From: Sipunculus nudus
Taxonomy: Eukaryota > Annelida > Sipuncula > Golfingiida > Sipunculidae
Direction: 5' to 3'
DNA: 64,000 bases
Assembly (NCBI GenBank): GCA_026874595.1
Contig: CM049311.1
Location: 7,723,676-7,787,675 of the forward strand
A model generated the notes under the pieces. The model was not told the origin of the DNA, did no database searches, and saw only the letters and a list, made by a program, of their open reading frames with translations. Of the stretch, positions 1 to 10,890 are shown in pieces (within the stretch, counting starts at the first letter, position 1; every line of letters starts with the position of its first letter). The position numbers and the translations under genes are program-made.

Positions 1-11
1 CCCTGTGGCAA
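1..11 (-). CDS. DERA: DERA exon 5, first 11 bases only
   Basis: After a ttttccag acceptor the eleven bases read TT GCC ACA GGG, completing V-A-T-G, exactly the residues expected after PIAS in DERA (VATGFPAGQ). Truncated by the window edge. Confidence 0.8.
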
Positions 12-3000
12 CTGGAAAACAAAAACCACAAAAATAAAATAAAATAAAATTGTTTATGTTTATTTCAAAACAATTTCAGTATCATTAAGTCAATGTAACC
101 CAATTTTTATACATCAAATAACTGGGGACATACATAAATACCAACATTTAACATTTACAAAGGAAAAATTATTATTTGTTCACCAGGAGGTGAGGTATTA
201 TATTTTCCTCTTGGTTTGTTAGTAGGTTGGTCTGAATGTTAGCAATTTTACATAAAAAATAATGAATAGATATTGATGAAATTTTGAAGCTGGTTAGCCT
301 AGGTGTATACATGAGGAACTATCAACAAAATTTAAGAAGTAACTTGGATCTCCATTATATGTTCTTCATTAAAGGGTTCTACAATATTGTCACATGATGC
401 TATTTACCTGTCCAGGCTCACAGCTGCAGCCATTCATAGGTATTAGAGGGTTCCTTTGTTCAAGAGCTCACTGTGAACCAGGTTGGTGACCCATGAGACT
501 GTTATGGAACACAGGAAAGTTGTATTTGGTTTCCGAGGAAGGTATGTGGTCTCTGAATACACATTTAAATTTACACAAAGATCTCTACAAAACAACACTG
601 TGGAGCTGACTCCTTTAAAACAGGACTGGGGTTATAATCTGTTCTGCATAGATATCCAAGTTTGTAACACCACACTGCATGTTGGGTTGGGCGGGGGGGG
701 GGGGGGGGGGAATTTTCCTATATTTTTTGTTCAGTAATCACAGAATAAAGACCTACCTGAAGCTATGGGTATATTGGTAGCTCCTACAGCCTTCAAAGAC
801 TTAACACAATCAGCAACACGTGCAGGATATACACATACAGCTCCACAAGTTATCCCTGAAACAAATTTGGTATTTATTTGAATATGAATTATCATTTATA
901 CATGAAAGTCATAATTTCAAAAGATCAAAATTTTATGATTTATTGATGATCTTTTTTTTTTAATTTAAAGTCCTTTGAAAAATTCTGACAAATTGCTTCA
1001 TGACTCTAATACAGGATTAAACTTTATGAGGTAACAGTAATGGTTACCTTTATCATGCATATTAATGGCCTTCATGAGATCTTCTCTGATTGGATGCTTG
1101 GCTTTATAGCACAGTCTCTGTACATTTGAAGGTGTGTCATCTCCAGACAGTGTGGTCAAATCAATGCAAGTCACTGCTCGGAGTAACCAGGCTGCCTGTA
1201 AATACAGAACACATGAACAGAGTAACCAGGCTGCCTCTAAATACAGAACGCATGGAGAAGCCAGGTCGCCTGTAATACAGAACTCATGCACAGAGTAACT
1301 AGGCCACCTGTAAATACAGAACACATGCATGGAGTAGCCTGGCTACTTGTAAATACAGAACATATGCACAGAGTAACCAGGCCACCTGTAAATACAGAAC
1401 ACATGCACAGAGTAACCAGGCCACCTGTAAATACAGAACTTATGCACAGAGTAACCTGGCCACCTGTAAATACAGAACACATGCACAGAGTAACCAGGCC
1501 ACCTGTAAATACAGAACATATGCACAGAGTAACCAGGCCACCTGTAAATCCAGAACACAAGCACAGAGTAACCAGGCTGCCTGTAAATTTAGAACACATA
1601 CACAGAGTAACCAGGCCGCCTGTAAATACAGAACACATGCACAGAGTAACCAGGCCACCTGAAAATATAAAACGCATGCACAGAGTAACCAGGCCGCCTG
1701 AAAATACAGAACACATGCACAGAGTAACCAAGCCATCTGTAAATACAGAACACAGGCACAGAGTAACCAAGCCATCTGTAAATACAGAACACAGGCACAG
1801 AGTGACCAGGCCACCTGTAAATACTAAACACATGCACAGAGGAACCAGGCCACCTGTAAATACAGAACACAGAATAACTAGGCCCCCTGAGAAATAAAGA
1901 TCACATGCATGTAGTAACCAGGCCACCTGTAAATACAGAACACATGCACAGAGTAACCAGGCTGCCTGTAAATACAGAACACATGCACAGAGTAACCAGG
2001 ACACCCGTAAATATAGAACGCATGCACAGAGTAACCAGGCCGCCTGAAAATACAGAACGCATGCACTGAGTAACCAAGCCATCTGTAAATACAGAACACA
2101 AGCACAGAGTAACCAGGCCACCTGTAAATACAGAACACATGCACAGAATAACTAGGCCCCCTGAAAAATAAAGATCACATGCATGTAGTAACCAGGCCAC
2201 CTGTAAATACAGAACACATGCACAGAGTAACCAGGCCACCTGTAAATAAGGAACAAATGCACAGAGTAACCAGGCTGAATGTAAATACAGAACACATGCA
2301 TGGAGTAACCAGGCCACCTGTAAATGCAGAACATATTCACAGAATAACCAGGCGGAATGTAAATACAGAACACATGCACATACTAACCAGGCCATCTGTA
2401 AATACAGAACACATACACAGAGTAACCAGTTGGCCTGTCATGGTAAATATAGAACACATTAAAAATATTTATTACATATCATACACTCACATAATATATT
2501 TGCCTCTTCTTGTATATAAATTATACAAAAAAGGCTTGGTGGGCAACAAGTGTAACAGTGTGTTGTGCAAATATTCTCATGGCATATAAAGCAATGTTTC
2601 ATGTGTTCAAGGGCATGCTGGATGTCTATGTGAGAACTAAAACTATACAAATTTAACCCTGATATAAATAAATCTTTAACACTAACTATGCTGTACCAAT
2701 ATAATCTAAATACTCAACACACTTTACCAATAAATCTTTATGACTAATAACACTCAAATTTAGATACTAACTATACTCTACAGATAAATTTTCAATAAAA
2801 AACACTCAATCAAGAAATTTTTAACATTAAACATGCATGAAGAAGCAATAAGTGTGCAATTAATAAATACACACCCTTTAAGTAATTAATTTAACAAAAC
2901 TCAGCTTTTAACATCTCTGCTACTTCCCTGTTGTCTGAGGTTAATTACACAGAAACCTTTTGATCTCCAGCACTTACCTGCCACTGTTTTTTTACAGATC

Positions 3001-5976
3001 TCCTCGTTCCTAACGTCGCTGCTCTCCTCTGGACAGCTGGCAGGTTGATGAAGACATTCTCCACCTCCGCCGAATCTAGTGATAAAGCAGAGGAAATAAT
3101 GTTAGAGGATGTTTAGAATGTAATGTGTTAATATCTTTCATGTCAACTTTACCTTCATAATATCAAGTAGGCCTGTGAAATTTCTAAGGGGTCTTAAATC
3201 TAATTCCATTTTTGAGTATTGCCATTTGATTAAATTCTCAATCTGATTGTTGTAAACATTCACAGTATTTTTTAGACATATTTAGATATTTTTTTCCCAG
3301 ATAATGCCAAGATGAACATCATAAATGTTCTGAAGCATACATAAGGCATTTTGAGCAACATCCACGCAAATGTAGTGATCATTCAGGTAATCTTCCCATA
3401 TCTGACAATGCCTGATTGTCTCAAGGCAAAAAATTGTTAATAACATACAAATATTTCGTCAATCTTGAGCATTAAATAAACTGAATAATCATCACCTGGT
3501 AACATATTTAACCTCTATAATCTTCACTTTTTATTTTATTCCATAGCAGCTTTGTCGTGATTTATTTGCTTTACACAAGCTGGTTTCTGAGCTTGGTTTA
3601 AAGATTTAACCCAGATTCCTTTCAAGGGAGGTAATAAGTATCTGGACCTTTGTGAAAGCTCCTTAAAGTGGCCTTGCAAAGCCAGGTGCAGCTTTGAATA
3701 GACATGCAGCCATAAATAGGGATATATTGTAATAATTTATCAAACCATTTAAAAGGACAAAGTAATATTAATATCCTCTCATCACCACAGTTGGTTAAAT
3801 GAAGGATACAAAGTGACCTTTCTTTTAAAAAGTGCTATCTACATGATAGATTATTGCTGTAATATAATACTGATAAAGTAAAATTAGTTATCATTAAATA
3901 GAAACTGAATTGACATAATAGGAATGCACTTTAAAGGAGTATTCAGAAAATGAAAGTTGACGATATATAAATGTTCAGTTGTAGAAATGTATCTGTTAGA
4001 GAAATCCAAGTCTGTTATATTGTTATAGTTCCTAACATTAATAAACATTAATTACAATGTGCCAAATTTAACAAATATTTTAACTTGTGCTCAACTTAAG
4101 ATGTTTGATATAAATTACATCTGTATTTATTGCAGTTGTCCACATTTTAACAACCCTTATAGGATTACTTAGATGAGATAGGGATCATAATGCCAAAATA
4201 GCATTAACACTGAAAGCAGAAAGAAAAAGGAAGAAAGGCAGACCAAGAGTAACCTGGAGAAAATTGGAACTGTGGAAGAGAAAGAGAGAGATGAGATCGG
4301 ATGGGATGGTGCAGCAGGCAGCAAGTAACAACCAGAGCCAAAGACCAGGCACAATGAAGAGAACGTTATTGTATGGCCTAATACACCACGATGGATGTGA
4401 AGAAGATAAGTAACAAGATTTCCCCTAATTTATTTTTTATTTAATATTTTAATTTATATATTCACATCAGATATTAACTCAAAACCAGTTGAATGGAAGA
4501 CTGGTATCCTTGAGACTGCATATTCAGCTGATAAATCAAAATAATTTACTTTCCAGCGTCTGAATTTCAGACCCAAAGTGTCACACATGTCAATGTCACA
4601 TCTCTAGTCAGTACTTGTCACACATACAAAACTTTCCTATGGGGGCTGCATTTGTTTGCCTATCACATGATCAGCTCATGAATATGGCATGACCCAGCAG
4701 AGAACCAATAGGAGATAAGGACAAATGACATCACTCATAGACTTGTAACCTGCTCATGAGCTTATCACTAGCTGTCATGACACATCAAGTTAACCCATAT
4801 TAAAAGGCCTAAAGCCCTCATACACTTCTTATTGCCTCACAAAACCCTAACAACATATATTTTCAAATACTTTTTCAAATGATTTTAATAAGAAGTTATA
4901 ATATAAGTTTTATTTTAGGGTTTATTTATTATTTTATTATGTTTAAAATACAACTAATTTGAACTGAATTTGAAAATATTTTTAAAATGTTTAAGGTATA
5001 TAATCTTTGTGTGTATCATATGGAAAATTCTATATCTATTGTCATAGTTTATTTACACCTGTATCAATATTTTAATTATATATATATATATATAATGCAT
5101 GTGTGTGATTATTAAATATCTTACAAATTTCATATATCATGTGTGTGTGAGTGCCAATATGTTGTGCATTTTTAATAATTTATTTTTTTTTATATTTATA
5201 AATCACCTCTTAAATTAAACTGGTTTAGTTATGTAACACTTGAGTAAATACATAAAGGTGTGTGTGTGCTGAAATGTATATGTTTGATTTATATCAATCT
5301 AGGTTTTTATATCAATTATTTATACCATTCATATACTTAACATATGTTTTAACTTTTTAGGCGTTTCCAGGATCCATTTGTTATTAAATGCAAACACTGG
5401 CCCAGTTGATTCCATGCTCAGAATATGTGCGGGCTGTCTGGTTATGCAGCTTAAATATTTTCTTTCTGTAAGTTTTCAGAAGTGCATCAAAAACTTAAAT
5501 TTAAATAGGAGTATTTACCTGTATTATATAATTGAAGTGATAAATACTGATCACTAGTTTAAATGGTCACACACTTGATCACCCACACATAACAAGCACA
5601 CATACACCAGAATATAGTGCTGAATGTGTTATATTAAAATAAACAACCAATATTACTGCTGTCACCTTTGTTATATTTACAATTATTGTCTTGCACTATT
5701 CATTAAGGTTGATTTCCCTTGTTTTGACATAGAAATATGCACATTCAATAAGTGTAAATATAGAGCATTTTATGAATGATCAGTTTTACCCTACAACTAA
5801 GATGCAAATCTCAACAACTCATTCTACAGCTCTAGGATGTTTGATCCACTTGAGGGTGGTGGTAACATGGTGGCCAACCTCATTAGCAGCTAGTTAAAAT
5901 AGCACCAAGTCTAGAGCTAGTCATTTTGTGAAATGCCTGAGTGAATCACATTCACTGATTTTGCACATCGACTATA

Positions 5977-6026
<50 letters not shown>

Positions 6027-6649
6027 ATATATATATATATGTATATATACAATATATATATGTGTATATATAAATATATATTTATTAGGGTAGGGGCCAG
6101 GTACTTGTACCTGTACCTAGATACACATTTCAGAGTATATGTACCTGCAGGTCACGAGTAGGAAGTACCTTGTACCTGTACCTATACCCAGAATTAAAAT
6201 ACCTGTACCTGGAACAAGGTACTCCAGGTACAGTTTTTTTTTAAGTTTTTTTCCTTTTTCTTGTTTTAAAATTGGTTACCTGTAATGTAAAATAATCATC
6301 CATTTTTACGTATAACTTTTTTTATCATAAATAAAAACCTGTTAGACTGCACAAGTAACATAGTAAAAATTATTGTATATTTACATAATTAATGAGTCCC
6401 CTGATATCAACATTATAAATAACAACACCTAATATACATTATTATTTTCACGGATAATAATACATAACGCTGAATTTTCTCATTACTTTATTATTGTTGT
6501 TAATGTAACTATGTGATGTAAAAGTTGATGCCGCTTTTGGATATCTAACCCAAAATATACACATATTCAGCATAATTGATTTTAAAGAATGTTTTGGATT
6601 AAGCAGTTAAAGACATCACATATGTACAAATGTAAAATGTATAAAACAT

Positions 6650-6711
<62 letters not shown>

Positions 6712-7587
6712 TTCGGGGGGGGGGGGCTTTTGTCCTCGTTATCATTAAGGTAGGTGGCTTTTTCCCAAGGAATCATTTTGTCCAGGGGTACTTACACCTA
6801 CACCTATTAAAAACCCATAAAAACATTAGTGTTCTTCATACCAAAAGTTTTATGTCAAATCTTTTAGTATCATTTTATGTAATGAATTTGAAATAATCTA
6901 AGTATCATCCTACAATACCCTAGAATTTCATTATGTGTGTACAAATGAAAGATATAATATTTAAATAATTTTATATGACCACATTATGTGTAATCTTTAT
7001 TTTTGAAAATAATTAACATAAGATTGATTATACAAATAAAGTTATATAAGACAATAAATTCATTTACCTTTTTTTTCTTCTAATGTAAGGGTCATGTTGA
7101 ATTTTCAGCCAAGTATTGCTTCAATGCTTGCTTTTCAAGTTGATGTTGCTGCTTCAGTCACAGAAGATATCACTCATGATTGGAGATTCATCTCACATTA
7201 ATAAACTGACCAGGCCTAACAAAGCTGAGTGGTGTACAACCATCTTCAGTTTTGGCAATTATTGACCTAATGATGAGGCAGCAAACATAGAGCAAAAGCT
7301 GGTCACCTACCTGCCCAGACATCTGTTGTTACATTATACATGACTGACTGACCCCTCATTGATACTTTGATGTCTGCCATAGCTCTAGACTTGGTGCTAT
7401 TTTAACTAGCTGCTAATGAGGTTGGCCACCATGTAACCACCACCCTCAAGTGGATCAGACATGTTATTGCCTGGGATTGCATACTGTAAAATTTGTCTGT
7501 ATAGTACCAAAGTATGTTTACACACAACACACACACACTGAATTTTGAATAACATAAAGCACATTTACATCAATATATGATTTTTAA

Positions 7588-7646
<59 letters not shown>

Positions 7647-7735
7647 TTACAGACATATATTGTTTACATATAAATTGTATGTTATTTTTTTATTTTTGAC
7701 ATATTAAAGTTACATATTATATATATATATATACA

Positions 7736-7774
<39 letters not shown>

Positions 7775-8690
7775 TATTATACATTAATATTTCATAACAA
7801 TATAATAAAAAAATAATATAATATAGTATAATATAAGAATTAAAATACTGTATATACCATTACATATATACTCTGATGTGTTTATATGCATAAGTATTGA
7901 AAAGCCTGAATTTAATGAACATGAAATGTGAAAATGTAACTAAAAAGCCCTTAAATCTCTGTAGATATAGCAGGACTAGACTGGTACCTTGCACAATTAA
8001 TGATTGACAAAACCCTAGTTAAGCTATATAAATCATACAAAAATAATTAAAAAATAACAATGGGCAACCTATTTACATATACTAGTGTGAAGGGCAACAC
8101 TTGTAGAATACGATTATTTATACTTTTTCTCCTGATGTGACCGGGATTGGCTGCTTTTAATCAGTGAAATGAAGCTTGTTGATGCTGACATGCCAACTCT
8201 GACATGAAGCGGCGTCATGAACAAGGGTTGAATTCTTCAATTGTTTTCGCTAGTAACGATCTCTTACTGGTCATTTCATGTAAATAACCACTCAGGACAT
8301 CATAAAATGTAACAGTTTGATGAAAAAACTTTGATTAATTAAGATAAATACTCATTCTAACACTGAAGCGATCTTCGCCAACATGCACGCCGCCTAGTGG
8401 TAGAAGTTTGAAACGGCTAATTATGCGTGGGTAAATCTGCACAGCATGTTTGATTGTGTGTCATCAGATCAACCTTGGGAACAAACTTTGTCGTCAGAAT
8501 CCCTCTTTTATCGCCCACTCAACCCAAACAGCATGCCATTCAGCTTATATAAATACCAACTTATTAAACGCAAAGACCTCATAAAAGGTTATATATGTTA
8601 CCAATAAACAGTCAGCCTCTTTGTGTTCACATATTAATCTGATTTAAGTAAAACCTTACCATATTCACACCCCGTATTACGGTCTGACAT
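1..8690 (-). CDS. DERA: Deoxyribose-phosphate aldolase, 5' part of the gene (residues 1-129)
   Basis: Joined exons, in coding order, are 8690-8660, 3075-2978, 1195-1048, 855-757 and 11-1; the gene continues past the left edge. DERA is the class I aldolase that cleaves 2-deoxyribose-5-phosphate to glyceraldehyde-3-phosphate and acetaldehyde in cytosolic deoxynucleoside salvage. Seen: the joined product aligns without gaps to the start of the animal enzyme, with NLPAVQRRA near residue 21, VKKQWQAAWLL across the exon 2/3 junction, CIDLTTLSGDDT, RLCYKAKHPIRED, MHDKGIT, VCVYPARV and IPIASVATG. The N-terminal length (43 residues to the Q before AAWLL) equals my recollection of the vertebrate protein. 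All introns are GT-AG and phases agree (31, 98, 148, 99, 11 nt). The usual enzyme is about 318 residues; the Schiff-base lysine and other catalytic residues lie beyond the window. The intron between exons 2 and 3 is largely filled by a 39-bp minisatellite. Confidence 0.93.
12..756. other. DERA intron 4, no other gene seen
   Basis: AT-rich intron carrying an 18-base poly(G) tract at 693-710. The 84-codon plus-strand reading frame at 483-737 has no recognisable domain and ends in poly-Gly encoded by the G tract. Confidence 0.6.
757..855 (-). CDS. DERA: DERA exon 4
   Basis: Acceptor tttcag, donor TCAG|gtaggt. Codes ITCGAVCVYPARVADCVKSL followed by KAVGATNIPIAS, matching the strand-2/helix-2 region of the TIM barrel. 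Confidence 0.95.
1048..1195 (-). CDS. DERA: DERA exon 3
   Basis: Acceptor tttacag, donor AAAG|gtaacc. Codes AAWLLRAVTCIDLTTLSGDD onward to NMHDKG, the most conserved N-terminal stretch of the family. The acceptor and first exon codons are the template of the adjacent minisatellite. Confidence 0.96.
1196..2462 (-). repeat. 39-bp minisatellite made of the DERA exon 3 acceptor junction
   Basis: About 32 tandem units of 39 bp start directly at the exon 3 acceptor. On the gene strand each unit carries a TATTTACAG-type acceptor, then GGTGGCCTGGTTACTCTG or a variant, a copy of the exon start (GCAGCCTGGTTACTC). Translated in frame the units read as AWLLCACVLYLQ-like 13-residue repeats, echoing the true exon AAWLLRAV. 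A longer period is visible: a variant block with ctaggccccctga and the following units occurs at about 1876 and again about 2152, roughly seven units apart. Confidence 0.95.
1869..2200. repeat. Higher-order duplication inside the 39-bp array
   Basis: The distinctive variant unit (aataaagatcacatgcatgt) appears at about 1895 and about 2170, about 275 bases apart, with the intervening units in similar order. This indicates a multi-unit duplication on top of single-unit amplification. Confidence 0.7.
2978..3075 (-). CDS. DERA: DERA exon 2
   Basis: Acceptor ctag, donor CAG|gtaagt. After the split Asp codon it codes SAEVENVFINLPAVQRRA, then TLGTRRSVKKQWQ after one more Ala. This is the N-terminal helix region of DERA. 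Confidence 0.93.
4177..4413 (+). pseudogene. LINE reverse transcriptase C-terminus, decayed fragment
   Basis: A plus-strand frame of 78 codons plus stop reads KIALTLKAERKRKKGRPRVT then WRKLELWKR, and ends HHDGCEEDK before TAA. The GKRKRGRP-TWRR pattern followed by a basic helix and a short acidic C-terminus is typical of the end of non-LTR retrotransposon ORF2 (RTE/CR1-like clades; clade not resolved). A stop lies directly upstream (4174) and no RT core is present, so this is a short, dead 3' remnant, antisense to DERA. Confidence 0.6.
5839..5919 (+). repeat. Left arm of an 81-bp inverted-repeat pair
   Basis: This arm (gtttgatccacttgag at its outer end, gtctagagcta at its inner end) is the reverse complement of 7380-7460 with about two mismatches in 81 bases. 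The 1.46-kb loop contains (TA)n arrays and GTACCTG-rich sequence. Possibly TIRs of a decayed DNA transposon or a fold-back element. Confidence 0.85.
5974..6085. repeat. (TA)n microsatellite
   Basis: Nearly uninterrupted TA dinucleotide run with short interruptions. It produces spurious Tyr-Ile reading frames. Confidence 0.95.
6090..6240. repeat. GTACCTG-rich cluster
   Basis: About ten occurrences of GTACCTG/CAGGTAC-type heptamers in both orientations within 150 bases, directly after the (TA)n run. No known element could be assigned. Confidence 0.6.
6655..6727. repeat. (TA)n followed by poly(G)
   Basis: About 50 bases of TA repeat, then a T-rich spacer and a G12 tract at 6715-6726. Confidence 0.95.
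7380..7460 (-). repeat. Right arm of the 81-bp inverted-repeat pair
   Basis: Reverse-complement partner of 5839-5919; the similarity stops sharply at both ends of each arm. No transposase frame lies between the arms. Confidence 0.85.
7589..7769. repeat. Two (TA)n arrays
   Basis: TA runs at about 7589-7643 and 7719-7769, separated by AT-rich sequence. Confidence 0.9.
8660..8690 (-). CDS. DERA: DERA coding exon 1
   Basis: Codes MSDRNTGCEY plus one base of the next codon; donor is G|gtaagg. The start was chosen because it matches the length and MS..N.G.E pattern of the vertebrate N-terminus. The frame stays open upstream to another ATG at 8858, so a longer N-terminus cannot be excluded. Confidence 0.75.
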
Positions 8691-10030
8691 CCTGTGAATC
8701 TGGCACCTGTCACTGTGATTCCTGTTTGACTCAGTAGGTGTCACTGTAAATAGGAAGGTCGCGAAAGGGGATTCCCCTTGGGTGTCTTGTGATGTTATGT
8801 TTATTGCAATTTCGCCCAAAACGGTTCTGTTTGAAGAACGTTTTGTGGTGGCAACCATCTCTCTCTCTCTCTCTCGTGTTAAGCATGACTGTAGTCAATT
8901 AAATGATGTGATGAAATGAAAGTAAACAGCATAAATCTGTAACAACAGCGAAATGTTGTTTCCAGTCACGATTTAACAAACGTACGTAGCGTCCATCAAA
9001 TTCAGTTTGTAAATAGAAAGATAGCCGACCAAAATAAAAAAAAATAAAAAAACTACATGCCTTATTTAGGCCTACTATAATCTTAATTAACATATTTATA
9101 CAGGGTATAAATTTCGCCTCGCAGACAAATTGTTTGATCCGACTCAGGGCCCTGTCAAACAATACAGTAAATATAATGTGAAATCGTGTAAAATAAAGTG
9201 AAAATGGCAATGTGACAAAAAAACGATACAGCAAGATATATTAAACAAAAATAGATAACTGTGACAACTTAAGCAGTTAATGTTGTATATAGTGCGATCA
9301 TGGGGATAAGAGAACTGGCACATAAAAAAATATAAAATAAAGTTATATATATACATATATATATTATAAAATAGGATAAGACACAAAGGGGGTTTCAACC
9401 AATCACGGGTTTTCCAGCTACTGATTTTATTATACAAATGAATAAAAAATAATCATGGTTAAGCTTCTTTTTATTTTCTCTGCAGAGGACCGAGGCACTC
9501 ATTTTATTGACGGAATAGACTGTAGCCGATGTCTTCATAATCTGATATGTATATCCGGCGCTACAAGTCAGTCATTTGCCCAGCTTAGAGGTTTTTTTTT
9601 CACAATATATATAATTTGACGCGTGCGCAATGAGGCCATTAACAGCTTTTCGTTACACCAGCCTGTGGCTGGCAAGGTGTTCCGTCCGTTACCCGCCGGG
9701 GCCGCGCTGTTTGACTGTGTAACGTGTGGTTATACTTAATTAGACTCACGTCAGATATCCATCACATTACTACCTGGGTTTCCCTGCAGAAAGCCCACGG
9801 AGCCTGCGAAGCGTCAATCTAAGAACAGACGATTTAATCGCATGTGTGTACTTGTTAAACAAACAACGGGAATATGGAGTCACTATCACTCAGTATCAGA
9901 CTATTGCGTGTGTAACTGGGTCATCGCAATAAGCCCGGGATAATCCAGTGCGAAATTTTGGTATTATATTTATAGCTATTAACGCAGATGTCCGTTCAAG
10001 AAGACTAAATTATTAAGTGACGTTTAATGG
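8691..10030. promoter_or_regulatory. Probable divergent promoter/5'UTR region between DERA and the NLR gene
   Basis: The interval between the two divergent gene starts is the first place with clear CpG-containing, less AT-rich sequence (for example near 9620-9720 and 9780-9850). It includes a (CT)n tract at 8863-8876. A donor-like site (AATG|gtaggt) at 10028-10034 could end a 5' noncoding exon of the plus-strand gene, because its coding exon 1 is preceded by a splice acceptor. Transcription start sites cannot be read from sequence alone. Confidence 0.35.
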
Positions 10031-10114
10031 TAGGTACAGAATTATAAGAATTGTAATCGTAGTACAAAACGTTGCAAACCCATATCGTTGTTATATATAT
10101 GTATGTATTATCAG

Positions 10115-10117
<3 letters not shown>

Positions 10118-10160
<43 letters not shown>
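10118..10160. repeat. (TA)n microsatellite
   Basis: Uninterrupted TA repeat of about 43 bases upstream of the NLR gene. Confidence 0.95.
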
Positions 10161-10163
<3 letters not shown>

Positions 10164-10890
10164 TTGTATCACCATGAGGCACGTGGTTTACTGGTTATCA
10201 TTTAAGATTTCCTCACCGGCTTATCAGATGTTACTATGGTTACCACTACGATTATCACTGGTTATTGGGAATCAGGCTTTCAATTAATTATCATACTACA
10301 CAAATCACAGTACTGCTATATTACACTATTAATGATTGCTTCACACCAAGATTTTATTTTAACAAACTGATAAATATATTTGTAGTTATTATGCTATATC
10401 AAAGAAGGCAACCTCTTTCAGATATATTAGTGTATATAATATATATAGGCCTTTAGCAGTGCTTACATTTTAGTTTATTGAAAAGATCATGGGTTGTTTA
10501 TTAAAGTAAATATTTTGAAGGTGATTAGAACTCATAGGTGTTTAGAATCAGTGAAAGATGGATCTGTTATGCCTAATAAGAGAATACTACCGGTACTATA
10601 TGTTTATTGAAAATCATTGGTTTGATCATGTCTTCGATCTTCTTGTCATGCAAATTGAGGTAAACACTTAAACAGACATGAGTGTCAAAGTTTCAATTAT
10701 ATTTTTACTATACATCTGTGGATTTATACAAATTGTAATTCATCCATGATATATTTTACAATTTATCCAAAAATCATTTCAGATAAAAAAAAAAAAAAAA
10801 TTATAACAAAAAAAGCAAAATCAGTGTTAAATTGGTAAGAAATTATATTCATAATCAAATGGGATTCAAGGAGTTATTCTTTTTTGTTTG

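Larger units (their letters stand above)
3076..8659. other. DERA intron 1 (5.6 kb), repeat-bearing
   Basis: Large AT-rich first intron. It contains a LINE C-terminus fossil, several (TA)n arrays and a pair of 81-bp inverted arms, listed separately. No additional exon could be supported on either strand. Confidence 0.7.

Noticed and set aside
1237-2121. 294-codon minus-strand frame (and overlapping 203- and 164-codon frames) with AWLLCACVLYLQ or HRVTRPPVNTEHM repeats
   Set aside because: Open only because the 39-bp repeat has a 3n period; it lies in a DERA intron and is a by-product of the minisatellite, apart from the true exon 3 at its low end.
5928-6161. Tyr-Ile-rich frames here and at 6582, 10017, 41402, 53768, 53911, 61590, 61619
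   Set aside because: Translations of (TA)n microsatellites.
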